From Megachile rotundata (Eukaryota > Arthropoda > Insecta > Hymenoptera > Megachilidae), in contig NW_027473606.1 of the NCBI RefSeq assembly GCF_050947335.1, forward strand, positions 62,001 through 126,000: a stretch of DNA of 64,000 nt, read 5' to 3'. This document shows, in pieces, positions 31,425-45,109 of this stretch. Positions within the stretch are counted from its first letter, which is position 1, and every line of letters starts with the position of its first letter. The notes below the pieces were generated by a model. The model was not told the DNA's origin. It did no database searches and was given only the letters and a program-made list of their open reading frames with translations. Both the position numbers and the translations under genes were made by a program.

Positions 31425-32742
31425 CTTAAATGATCGATAGAACGACAATTACCGTACTCATTACTCTTATTATTATCAATCTAACTCATATTATTAGCCA
31501 TATTATGCTTATATGATCGAGAGAACGACAATTACTATACTTATTACACTCACTGTTATCAATCTAACTCATATTATTAACCATATTATGCTTATATTAT
31601 CGATAGAACGACAATTACTATACTTATTACTGTTATTGCTATCAAGCTAACTCATATTATTAGCCATATTATGCTTAAATGATCGATAGAACGACAATTA
31701 CTATACTTATTACTCTTATTATTATCAATCTAACTCATATTATTAGCCATACTATGCTTATATGATCGATAGAACGACAATTACTATACTTATTACTCTT
31801 ATCATTATCAATCTAACTCATATTATTAACCATATTATGCTTAAATGATCGCTAGTACGACAATTACTATACATATTACTCTTATTATTATGAATCTAAT
31901 TCATATTATTAACCATATTATGCTAATATGATCGATAGAACGACAATTACTATACTTATTACTTTTATTATCATCAATCCAACTCATATTATTAGCCATA
32001 TTATGCTTAAATGATCGATAGAACTACAATTACTATACTCACTACTCTTAGTATTATCAGTCTAACTCATATTATTAGCCATATTATGCTTATATGATCG
32101 ATAGAACGACAATTACTATACTCATTACTCTTATTATTATCAATCTAACTCATATTATTAGCCATATTATGCTTATATGATCGATAGAACGAGAATTACT
32201 ATACTCACTACTCTTAGTATTATCAATCTAACTCATATTATTAGCCATATTATGCTTATATTATCGATAGAACGACAATTACTATACATATTACTTTTAT
32301 TATTATCAATCCAACTCATATTATTAGCCATATTATGCTTAAATGATCGATAGAACTACAATTACTATACTCACCACTCTTAGTATTATCAATCTAACTC
32401 ATATTATTAGCCATATTATGCTTATATGATCGATAGAACGACAATTACTATACTCATTACTCTTATTATTATCAATCTAACTCATATTATTAGCCATATT
32501 ATGCTTATATGATCGATAGAACGGGAATTACTATACTCACTACTCTGAGTATTATCAATCTAACTCATATTATTAGCCATATTATGCTTATATTATCGAT
32601 AGAACGACAATTACTATACTTATTACTGTTATTACTATCAATCTAACTCATATTATTAGCCATATTATGCTTAAATGATCGATAGAACGACAATTACTAT
32701 ACTTATTACTCTTATTATTATCAATCTAACTCATATTATTAG

Positions 32743-32782
32743 CCAATTATGCTTAAATGATCGATAGACCGACAATTTTTAT
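32743..32782. repeat. 82-bp monomer with paired ACCGACAATTTTT lesion
   Basis: The deletion CCAATTATG is followed about 22 bp later by GACCGACAATTTTTATAC. The same pair appears at about 34238, 40794, 43366, 48013, 50169, 55645 and 61620, and is always followed by a CCCATATTATGATGATATG monomer. Confidence 0.9.
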
Positions 32783-32849
32783 ACTCACTACTCTTATTAT
32801 TATCAATCCAACTCATATTATTACCCATATTATGATGATATGATCGATA

Positions 32850-33890
32850 GAACGACATTTACTATACTTATTACACTCACTATTATCAATCTAACACATG
32901 TTATTAACCATATTATGCAGATATGATCGATAGAACGACAATTACTATACATATTACTCTTATTATTATCAATCTAACTCATATTATTAGCCATATTATG
33001 CTTATATGATCGATAGAACGACAATTACTATACTTATTACTCTTATTATTATAAATCTAACTCATATTATTAGCCATATTATGCTTAAATGGTCGATAGA
33101 ACGACAATTACTATACTTATTACTCTTATTATTATCAATCTAACTCATATTATTAGCTATATTATGCTTATATGAGCAATAGAACTACAATTACTATATT
33201 TATTACTCTTATTATTATCAATCTAACTCATATTATTAACCATATTATGCAGATATGATCGATAGAACTACAATTACTATCCTCATTACTCTTATTATTA
33301 TCAATCTAACTCATATTATTAGCCATATTATGCTTCTATGATCGATAGAACGAGAATTACTATACTCAATACTCTTAGTATTATCAATCTAACTCATATT
33401 TTTAGCCATATTATGCTTATATTATCGATAGAACGACAATTACTATACTCATTACTTTTATTATTATCAATCCAATTCATATTATTAGCCATATTATGCT
33501 TAAATGATCGATAGAACTACAATTACTATACTCACTACTCTTAGTATTATCAATCTAACTCATATTATTAGCCATATTATGCTAATATGATCGAGAGAAC
33601 GACAATTACTATACTTATTACACTCACTGTTATCAATCTAACTCATATTATTAACCATATTATGCAAATTTGATCGGTCGAACGACAACCACTATACTTA
33701 TTACTCTTATTATTATCAACCTAACTCATATTATTAGCCATATTATGCTTATACGATCGATAGAACGACAGTTACTATACTTATTACTCTTATTAGTATG
33801 AATCTAACTCATATTATTAACCATATTATGCAGATATGATCGATAGAACTACAATTACTATACTTATTACTCTTATTATTATCAATCTAA
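32850..33890. repeat. Domain II block related to 27540-28580
   Basis: The order of variants (ACGACATTT, TATAAATC, AGCTATATTATG, GAGCAATAG, GCTTCTATG, TTTTTAGCC, GCTAATATG with GAGAG, GCAAATTTG) follows the earlier block at offset 5310. That is 64 monomers minus the two single-base deletions at 31418 and 32745. A few substitutions differ (for example CATATTATTAACC where the earlier block has CATATCATTAACC). Confidence 0.75.
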
Positions 33891-34235
33891 CTCATATTAT
33901 TAGCCATATTATGCTTATATGATCGATAGAACGAGAATTACTATACTCACTACTCTTAATATTATCAATCTAACTCTTATTATTAGCCATATTATGCTTA
34001 TAATATCGATAGAACGACAATTACTATACTTATTACTGTTATTATTATCAATCTAACTCATATTATTAGCCATATTATGCTTATATGAGCAATAGAACTA
34101 CAATTACTATACTTATTACTCTTATTATTATGAATCTAACTCATATTATTAACCATATTATGCAGATATGATCGATAGAACTACAATTACTATACTCATT
34201 ACTCTTATTATTATCAATCTAACTCATATTATTAG

Positions 34236-34275
34236 CCAATTATGCTTAAATGATCGATAGACCGACAATTTTTAT
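34236..34275. repeat. 82-bp monomer with paired lesion, second
   Basis: Same pair of changes as at 32743, one copy downstream in the 33.7-35.2 kb block. Confidence 0.9.
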
Positions 34276-34989
34276 ACTCATTACTCTTATTATTATCAAT
34301 CCAACTCATATTATTACCCATATTATGATGATATGATCGATAGAACGACATTTACTATACTTATTACACTCACTATTATCAATCTAACTCATATTATTAG
34401 CCATATTATGCTTATATGATCGATAGAACGAGAATTACTATACTCACTACTCTTAATATTATCAATCTAACTCTTATTATTAGCCATATTATGCTTATAA
34501 TATCGATAGAACGACAATTACTATACTTATTACTCTTATTATTATAAATCTAACTCATATTATTAGCCATATTATGCTTAAATGATCGATAGAACGACAA
34601 TTACTATACTTATTACTCTTATTATTATCAATCTAACTCATATTATTAGCTATATTATGCTTATATGAGCAATAGAACTACAATTACTATATTTATTACT
34701 CTTATTATTATCAATCTAACTCATATCATTAACCATATTATGCAGATATGATCGATAGAACTACAATTACTATCCTCATTACTCTTATTATTATCAATCT
34801 AACTCATATTATTAGCCATATTATGCTTCTATGATCGATAGAACGAGAATTACTATACTCACTACTCTTAGTATTATCAATCTAACTCATATTTTTAGCC
34901 ATATTATGCTTATATTATCGATAGAACGACAATTACTATACTCATTACTTTTATTATTATCAATCCAACTCATATTATTAGCCATATTA

Positions 34990-36566
34990 TGCTTAAATGA
35001 TCGATAGAACTACAATTACTATACTCACTACTCTTAGTATTATCAATCTAACTCATATTATTAGCCATATTATGCTAATATGATCGAGAGAACGACAATT
35101 ACTATACTTATTACACTCACTGTTATCAATCTAACTCATATTATTAACCATATTATGCAAATTTGATCGGTCGAACGACAATCACTATACTTATTACTCT
35201 TATTATTATCAACCTAACTCATATTATTAGCCATATTATGCTTATATGATCGATAGAACGACAATTACTATACTTATTACTCTTATTATTATGAATCTAA
35301 CTCATATTATTAACCATATTATGCAGATATGATCGATAGAACTACAATTACTATACTTATTACTCTTATTATTATCAATCTAACTCATATTATTAGCCAT
35401 ATTATGCTTATATGATCGATAGAACGAGAATTACTATACTCACTACTCTTAATATTATCAATCTAACTCTTATTATTAGCCATATTATGCTTATAATATC
35501 GATAGAACGACAATTACTATACTTATTACTGTTATTATTATCAATCTAACTCATATTATTAGCCATATTATGCTTATATGAGCAATAGAACTACAATTAC
35601 TATACTTATTACTCTTATTATTATGAATCTAACTCATATTATTAACCATATTATGCAGATATGATCGATAGAACTACAATTACTATACTCATTACTCTTA
35701 TTATTATCAATCTAACTCTTATTATTACCCATATTATGCTTATAATATCGATAGAACGCCAATTACTATACTTATTACTGTTATTATTATCAATCTAACT
35801 CATATTATTAGCCATATTGTGCTTAAATGATCGATAGAACTACAATTACTATACTCATTACTCTTATTTTTATCAATCTAACCCATATTATTAGCCATAT
35901 TAAGCTTATATGATCGATAGAACGAGAATTACTATACTCACTACTCTTAGTATTATCAATCTAACTCATATTATTGGCCATATTATGCTTATATGATCGA
36001 TAGAACGACAATTACTATACTTATTACTGTTATTATTATCAATCTAACTCATATTATTAGCCATATTATGCTTAAATGATCGATAGAACTACAATTACTA
36101 TACTCATTACTCTTATTATTATCAATCTAATTCATATTATTAACCATATTATGCTAATATGATCGATAGAACGACATTTGCTATACTTATTACACTCACT
36201 ATTATCAATCTAACTCATGTTATTAACCATATTATGCAGATATGATCGATAGAACGACAATTACTATACATATTACTCTTATTATTATCAATCTAACTCA
36301 TATTATTAGCCATATTATGCTTATATGATCGATAGAACGACAATTACTATACTTATTACTCTTATTATTATAAATCTAACTCATATTATTAGCCATATTA
36401 TGCTTAAATGATCGATAGAACGACAATTACTATACTTATTACTCTTATTATTATCAATCTAACTCATATTATTAGCTATATTATGCTTATATGAGCAATA
36501 GAACTACAATTACTATATTTATTACTCTTATTATTATCAATCTAACTCATATCATTAACCATATTA
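34990..36566. repeat. Domain II 1577-bp repeat (19 monomers), first copy
   Basis: The first about 776 bp (34990-35766) match 36567-37343 at offset 1577. The second copy joins the series after a TATCATTAACC monomer at about 36550, so the junction is a recombination point between monomers. Confidence 0.7.
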
Positions 36567-37343
36567 TGCTTAAATGATCGATAGAACTACAATTACTATA
36601 CTCACTACTCTTAGTATTATCAATCTAACTCATATTATTAGCCATATTATGCTAATATGATCGAGAGAACGACAATTACTATACTTATTACACTCACTGT
36701 TATCAATCTAACTCATATTATTAACCATATTATGCAAATTTGATCGGTCGAACGACAATCACTATACTTATTACTCTTATTATTATCAACCTAACTCATA
36801 TTATTAGCCATATTATGCTTATATGATCGATAGAACGACAATTACTATACTTATTACTCTTATTATTATGAATCTAACTCATATTATTAACCATATTATG
36901 CAGATATGATCGATAGAACTACAATTACTATACTTATTACTCTTATTATTATCAATCTAACTCATATTATTAGCCATATTATGCTTATATGATCGATAGA
37001 ACGAGAATTACTATACTCACTACTCTTAATATTATCAATCTAACTCTTATTATTAGCCATATTATGCTTATAATATCGATAGAACGACAATTACTATACT
37101 TATTACTGTTATTATTATCAATCTAACTCATATTATTAGCCATATTATGCTTATATGAGCAATAGAACTACAATTACTATACTTATTACTCTTATTATTA
37201 TGAATCTAACTCATATTATTAACCATATTATGCAGATATGATCGATAGAACTACAATTACTATACTCATTACTCTTATTATTATCAATCTAACTCTTATT
37301 ATTACCCATATTATGCTTATAATATCGATAGAACGCCAATTAC
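36567..37343. repeat. Domain II 1577-bp repeat, second partial copy
   Basis: It follows 34990-35766 monomer by monomer. After it, the series skips ahead to the AACCCATATTATTAG and TTAAGCTTATATG monomers. Confidence 0.7.
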
Positions 37344-37429
37344 TATACTTATTACTGTTATTATTATCAATCTAACCCATATTATTAGCCATATTAAGCT
37401 TATATGATCGATAGAACGAGAATTACTAT

Positions 37430-38260
37430 ACTCACTACTCTTAGTATTATCAATCTAACTCATATTATTGGCCATATTATGCTTATATGATCGATAGAAC
37501 GACAATTACTATACTTATTACTGTTATTATTATCAATCTAACTCATATTATTAGCCATATTATGCTTAAATGATCGATAGAACTACAACTACTATACTCA
37601 TTACTCTTATTATTATCAATCTAACTCATATTATTAGCCATATTATCCTTATATTATCGATAGAACGACAATTACTATACTTATTACTGTTATTACTATC
37701 AATCTAACTCATATTATTAGCCATATTATGCTTAAATGATCGATAGAACGACAATTACTATACTTATTACTCTTATTATTATCAATCTAACTCATATTAT
37801 TAGCCATATTATGCTTATATGATCGATAGAACGAGAATTACTATACTCACTACTCTTAGTATTATCAATCTAACTCATATTATTGGCCATATTATGCTTA
37901 TATGATCGATAGAACGACAATTACTATACTTATTACTGTTATTATTATCAATCTAACTCATATTATTAGCCATATCATGCTTAAATGATCGATAGAACTA
38001 CAATTACTATACTCATTACTCTTATTATTATCAATCTAACTCATATTATTAGCCATATTATCCTTATATTATCGATAGAACGACAATTACTATACTTAAT
38101 ACTGTTATTACTATCTAATCTAACTCATATTATTAGCCATATTATGCTTAAATGATCGATAGAACGACAATTACTATACTTATTACTCTTATTATTATCA
38201 ATCTAACTCATATTATTAGCCATATTATGCTTATATGATCGATAGAACGAGAATTACTAT
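37430..38260. repeat. Tandem repeat of a 5-monomer (415-bp) unit
   Basis: The landmarks ATTGGCC (37470 and 37885) and TATTATCCTT (37641 and 38056) recur 415 bp apart, giving about two copies of a five-monomer unit. An 84-bp monomer (extra T at about 38115) occurs in the second copy only. Confidence 0.75.
38111..38120. repeat. 84-bp monomer, extra T (CTATCTAATC)
   Basis: CTATCAATC reads CTATCTAATC, one base longer. It is the fourth insertion in the window and the only one outside domain I. It is not shared with the neighbouring 415-bp copy, so it is younger than that duplication. Confidence 0.9.
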
Positions 38261-38399
38261 ACTCACTACTCTTAGTATTATCAATCTAACTCATATTATT
38301 AGACATATTATGCTTATATTATCGATAGAACGACAATTACTATACTTATTACTGTTATTACTATCAATCTAACTCATATTATTAGCCATATTATGCTTA

Positions 38400-39370
38400 A
38401 ATGATCGTTAGAACGACAATTACTATACTTGTTACTCCTATTATTATCAATCTAACTCATATTATTAGCCATATTATGCTTATATGATCGATAGAACGAC
38501 AATTACTATACTTAGTACTCTTATTATTTTGAATCTAACTCATATTATTAACCATATTATGCAGATATGATCGATAGCACGACATTTGCTATACCTATTA
38601 CTCTTATTATTACGAATCTAACTCATATTATTAACCATATTATGCAGATATGATCTATAGAACTACAATTATTATACTCATTACTCTTATTATTATCAAT
38701 CTAACTCATATTATTAGCCATATTATGCACTATGATCGATAGAACTACAATTACTATACTCACTACTCTTAGTGTTATCAATCTAACTCATATTATCAAC
38801 CATATTATGCAGATATGATCGATAGAACTACAATTACTATACTCATTACTCTTATTATTATCAATCTAACTCATATTATTAGCCATATTATGCTTAAATG
38901 ATCGATACAACTACAATTACTATACTCATTACTCTTATTATTATCAATCTAACTCATATTATTAGCCATATTATCCTTATATTATCGATAGAACGACAAT
39001 TACTATACTTATTACTGTTATTACTATCAATCTAACTCATATTATTAGCCATATTTTGCTTAAATGATCGTTAGAACGACAATTACTATACTTGTTACTC
39101 CTATTATTATCAATCTAACTCATATTATTAGCCATATTATGCTTATATGATCGATAGAACGACAATTACTATACTTAGTACTCTTATTATTTTGAATCTA
39201 ACTCATATTATTAACCATATTATGCAGATATGATCGATAGCACGACATTTGCTATACCTACTACTCTGATTATTATGAATCTAACTCATATTATTAACCA
39301 TATTATGCAGATATGATCTATAGAACTACAATTATTATACTCATTACTCTTATTATTATCAATCTAACTC
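38400..39370. repeat. 8-monomer local duplication (663 bp offset)
   Basis: GATCGTTAGAACG and CTTAGTACTCTTATTATTTT occur near 38404 and 38511 and again near 39067 and 39174. The offset of 663 is 8 x 83 minus 1. The missing base is in the monomer at 38727 (GCACTATGATCG), which is one base short. Confidence 0.75.
38725..38733. repeat. 82-bp monomer (GCACTATG)
   Basis: GCTTATATG is replaced by GCACTATG, one base shorter. I saw this lesion only once in the window. Confidence 0.85.
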
Positions 39371-40029
39371 ATATTATTAGCCACATTATGCTTATATGAT
39401 CGATAGAACGACAATTACTATACTCATTACTCTTATTATTATCAATCTAACTCATATTATTAGCCATATTATGCTTATATGCTCGACAGAACGACAATTA
39501 CTATACTTATTACACTCACTATTATCAATCTAACTCATGTTATTAACCATATTATGCAGATATGATCGATAGAACGACAATTACTATACATATTACTCTT
39601 ATTATTATCAATCTAACTCATATTATTAGCCATATTATGCTTATATGATCGATAGAACGACAATTACTATACTCATTACTCTTATTATTATCAATCTAAC
39701 TCATATTATTAGCCATATTATGCTTATATGATCGATAGAACGAGAATTACTATACTCACTACTCTGAGTATTATCAATCTAACTCATATTATTAGCCATA
39801 TTATGCTTATATTATCGATAGAACGAGAATTACTATACTCGCTACTCTGAGTATTATCAATCTAACTCATATTATTAGCCATATTATGCTTATATTATCG
39901 ATAGAACGACAATTACTATACATATTACTGTTATTGCTATCAATCTAACTCATATTATTAGCCATATTATGCTTAAATGATCGATAGAACGACAATTACT
40001 ATACTTATTACTCTTATTATTATCAATCT

Positions 40030-40112
40030 AACTCATATTATTAGCCATATTATGCTTATATGATCGATAGAACGACAATTACTATACTTATTACTCTTAT
40101 TATTATCAATCT
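40030..40112 (+). repeat. Consensus-type 83-bp monomer
   Basis: This copy equals the majority sequence that I read across the array, so it serves as a reference, numbered 1-83 from AACTCAT. Positions 1-14 (AACTCATATTATTA) and 16-25 (CCATATTATG) are the most constant. The octamer CATATTAT occurs twice, at 5-12 and 17-24. Positions 31-47 (ATGATCGATAGAACGAC) hold the palindrome ATCGAT and the only two CpG sites. Positions 60-78 are a run based on TTA and CTT. Common variable spots are 14-15 (AG or AA), 25-33 (GCTTATATG, GCTTAAATG, GCAGATATG, GCTAATATG, GCTTATAAT), 43-48, 59-62 and 64-76. The choice of strand and starting base is arbitrary. Confidence 0.95.
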
Positions 40113-40305
40113 AACTCATATTATTAACCATATTATGCTTAAATGATCGCTAGTACGACAATTACTATACTCATTACTCTTATTATTATCAATCTAACTC
40201 ATATTATTAGCCATATTATGCTTATAATATCGATAGAACGACAATTACTATACTTATTACTGTTATTATTATCAATCTAACTCATATTATTAGCCATATT
40301 ATGCT

Positions 40306-40471
40306 TAAATGGTCGATAGAACTACAATTACTATACTCACTACTCTTAGTATTATCAATCTAACTCATATTATTAGCCATATTATGCTTATAATATCGAT
40401 AGAACGACAATTACTATACTTATTACTGTTATTATTATCAATCCAACTCATATTATTAGCCATATTGTGCT
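40306..40471. repeat. Two-monomer segment missing from the second copy
   Basis: The GGTCGATAGAACTAC monomer and the following GCTTATAATATCG monomer are present here and absent near 43010, where the flanking GCTTATAATATCG monomers have collapsed into one. The edges are approximate because the flanks are alike. The size of 166 bp follows from the change in offset. Confidence 0.8.
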
Positions 40472-41139
40472 TAAATGATCGATAGAACTACAATTACTAT
40501 ACTCACTACTCTTAGTATTATCAATCTAACTCATATTACTAACCATATTATGCAGATATGATCGATAGAACTGCAATTACTATACTCATTACTCTTATTA
40601 TTCTCAATCTAACTCATATTATTAGCCATATTATGGTTCTATGATCGATAGAACGACAATTACTATACTCATTACTCTTATTATTATCAATCTAACTCAT
40701 ATTATTAGCCATATTATGCTTCTATGATCGATAGAACGACAATTACTATACTTATTACTCTTATTATTATCAATCTAACTCATATTATTAGCCAATTATG
40801 CTTAAATGATCGATAGACCGACAATTTTTATACTCATTACTCTTATTATTATCAATACAACTCATATTATTACCCATATTATGATGATATGATCGATAGA
40901 ACGACATTTACTATACTTATTACACTCACTATTATCAATCTAACTCATGTTATTAACCATATTATGCAGATATGATCGATAGAACGACAATTACTATACA
41001 TATTACTCTTATTATTATCAATCTAACTCATATTATTAGCCATATTATGCTTATATGATCGATAGAACGACAATTACTATACTTATTACTCTTATTATTA
41101 TAAATCTAACTCATATTATTAGCCATATTATGCTTATAT

Positions 41140-42267
41140 GATCGATAGAACGACAAATACTATACTTATTACTCTTATTATTATCAATCTAATTCATATT
41201 ATTAACCATATTACGCTAATATGATCGATAGAACGACAATTACTATACTTATTACACTCAAAGTTTTCAATCTAACTCATATTATTAACCATATTGTGCA
41301 GATATGATCGATAGCACGACATTTACTATACACATTACTCTTACTATTATCAATCTAACTCATATTATTAACCATATTATGCAGATATGATCGATAGCAC
41401 GACATTTACTATACACATTACTCTTACTATTATCAATCTAACTCATATTATTAACCACATTATGCAGATATGATCGATAGCACGACATTTACTATACTTA
41501 CTACTCTTATTATTATCAATCTAACTCATATTATTAGCCATATTATGCTTAAATGATCGATAGAACGACAATTACTATACTTATTACTCTTATTATTATC
41601 AAGCTAACTCATATTATTAGCCATATTATGCTTATATGAGCAATAGAACTACAATTACTATACATATTACACTCACTATTATCAATCTAACTCATATTAT
41701 TAACCGTATTATGCAGATATGATCGATAGAACTACAATTACTATACTCACTACTCTTAGTGTTATCAATCTAACTCATATTATCAACCATATTATGCAGA
41801 TATGATCGATAGAACTACAATTACTATACTCATTACTCTTATTATTATCAATCTAACTCATATTATTAGCCATATTATGCTTATATGATCGATAGAACGA
41901 CAAATACTATACTTATTACTCTTATTATTATCAATCTAATTCATATTATTAACCATATTACGCTAATATGATCGATAGAACGACAATTACTATACTTATT
42001 ACACTCAAAGTTTTCAATCTAACTCATATTATTAACCATATTGTGCAGATATGATCGATAGCACGACATTTACTATACACATTACTCTTACTATTATCAA
42101 TCTAACTCATATTATTAACCATATTATGCAGATATGATCGATAGCACGACATTTACTATACACATTACTCTTACTATTATCAATCTAACTCATATTATTA
42201 ACCACATTATGCAGATATGATCGATAGCACGACATTTACTATACTTACTACTCTTATTATTATCAAT
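41140..42267. repeat. 9-monomer (747-bp) local duplication
   Basis: The series GACAAATAC, TTACGCTAATATG, CAAAGTTTTC, TTGTGCAG and CACATTATGCAG at 41140-41520 returns at 41887-42267. The offset is exactly 747 bp, measured at AAGTTTTC (41261 and 42008). Confidence 0.8.
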
Positions 42268-42387
42268 CTAACTCATATTATTAGCCATATTATGCTTAAA
42301 TGATCGCTAGAACTACAATTACTATACTCACTACTCTTAGTATTATCAATCTAACTCATATTATTAGCCATATTATTCTTATATGAT

Positions 42388-44570
42388 CGATAGAACGACA
42401 ATTACTATACTCATTACTCTTATTATTATCAATCTAACTCATATTATTAGCCATATTATGCTTATATGATCGATAGAACGAGAATTACTATACTCACTAC
42501 TCTGAGTATTATCAATCTAACTCATATTATTAGCCATATTATGCTTATATGATCGATAGAACGAGAATTACTATACTCACTACTCTGAGTATTATCAATC
42601 TAACTCATATTATTAGCCATATTATGCTTATATTATCGATAGAACGACAATTACTATACATATTACTGTTATTGCTATCAATCTAACTCATATTATTAGC
42701 CATATTATGCTTAAATGATCGATAGAACGACAATTACTATACTTATTACTCTTATTATTATCAATCTAACTCATATTATTAGCCATATTATGCTTATATG
42801 ATCGATAGAACGACAATTACTATACTTATTACTCTTATTATTATCAATCTAACTCATATTATTAACCATATTATGCTTAAATGATCGCTAGTACGACAAT
42901 TACTATACTCATTTCTCTTATTATTATCAATCTAACTCATATTATTAGCCATATTATGCTTATAATATCGATAGAACGACAATTACTATACTTATTACTG
43001 TTATTATTATCAATCCAACTCATATTATTAGCCATATTATGCTTAAATGATCGATAGAACTACAATTACTATACTCACTACTCTTAGTATTATCAATCTA
43101 ACTCATATTACTAACCATATTATGCAGATATGATCGATAGAACTGCAATTACTATACTCATTATTCTTATTATTCTCAATCTAACTCATATTATTAGCCA
43201 TATTATGGTTCTATGATCGATAGAACGACAATTACTATACTCATTACTCTTATTATTATCAATCTAACTCATATTATTAGCCATATTATGCTTCTATGAT
43301 CGATAGAACGACAATTACTATACTTATTACTCTTATTATTATCAATCTAACTCATATTATTAGCCAATTATGCTTAAATGATCGATAGACCGACAATTTT
43401 TATACTCATTACTCTTATTATTATCAATACAACTCATATTATTACCCATATTATGATGATATGATCGATAGAACGACATTTACTATACTTATTACACTCA
43501 CTATTATCAATCTAACTCATGTTATTAACCATATTATGCAGATACGATCGATAGAACGACAATTACTATACATATTACTCTTATTATTATCAATCTAACT
43601 CATATTATTAGCCATATTATGCTTATATGATCGATAGAACGACAATTACTATACTTATTACTCTTATTATTATAAATCTAACTCATATTATTAGCCATAT
43701 TATGCTTATATGATCGACAGAACGACAAATACTATACTTATTACTCTTATTATTATCAATCTAATTCATATTATTAACCATATTACGCTAATATGATCGA
43801 TAGAACGACAATTACTATACTTATTGCACTCAAAGTTTTCAATCTAACTCATATTATTAACCATATTGTGCAGATATGATCGATAGCACGACATTTACTA
43901 TACACATTACTCTTACTATTATCAATCTAACTCATATTATTAACCATATTATGCAGATATGATCGATAGCACGACATTTACTATACACATTACTCTTACT
44001 ATTATCAATCTAACTCATATTATTAACCACATTATGCAGATATGATCGATAGCACGACATTTACTATACTTACTACTCTTATTATTATCAATCTAACTCA
44101 TATTATTAGCCATATTATGCTTAAATGATCGATAGAACGACAATTACTATACTTATTACTCTTATTATTATCAATCTAACTCATATTATTAGCCATATTA
44201 TGCTTATATGAGCAATAGAACTACAATTACTATACATATTACACTCACTATTATCAATCTAACTCATATTATTAACCGTATTATGCAGATATGATCGATA
44301 GAACTACAATTACTATACTCTCTACTCTTAGTGTTATCAATCTAACTCATATTATCAACCATATTATGCAGATATGATCGATAGAAGTACAATTACTATA
44401 CTCATTACTCTTATTATTATCAATCTAACTCATATTATTAGCCATATTATGCTTATATGATCGATAGAACGACAAATACTATACTTATTACTCTTATTAT
44501 TATCAATCTAATTCATATTATTAACCATATTACGCTAATATGATCGATAGAACGACAATTACTATACTCA
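42388..44570. repeat. Domain II 33-monomer repeat, second copy
   Basis: It follows 39650-41998 with the two-monomer deletion near 43010. It carries private substitutions such as TTATTGCACTC near 43825 and GATACGATCG near 43540. A further partial copy follows at about 45110-45890 (offset 2655 from the second copy at the CGCTAGTACG landmark, 42879 to 45534). Confidence 0.8.
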
Positions 44571-45109
44571 CTACTCTTAGTATTATCAATCTAACTCATA
44601 TTATTAGCCATATTATGCTTATATTATCGATAGAACGACAATTACTATACTTATTACTTTTATTATTATCAATCCAACTCATATTATTAGCCATATTATG
44701 CTTAAATGATCGATAGAACTACAATTACTATACTCACCACTCTTAGTATTATCAATCTAACTCATATTATTAGCCATATTATGCTTATATGATCGATAGA
44801 ACGACAATTACTATACTCATTACTCTTATTATTATCAATCTAACTCATATTATTAGCCATATTATGCAGATATGATCGATAGCACGACATTTACTATACA
44901 CATTACTCTTACTATTATCAATCTAACTCATATTATTAACCACATTATGCAGATATGATCGATAGCACGACATTTACTATACTTACTACTCTTATTATTA
45001 TCAATCTAACTCATATTATTAGCCATATTATGCTTAAATGATCGCTAGAACTACAATTACTATACTCACTACTCTTAGTATTATCAATCTAACTCATATT
45101 ATTAGCCAT

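Larger units (their letters stand above)
39650..41998. repeat. Domain II 33-monomer repeat, first copy
   Basis: It matches 42388-44570. The offset is 2738 near 40141 (AAATGATCGCTAGTACG) and 2572 at 40635 (GGTTCTATG) and 41261 (AAGTTTTCAA). The first copy contains two extra monomers. It also contains the paired lesion CCAATTATG plus ACCGACAATTTTT near 40794. Confidence 0.8.
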
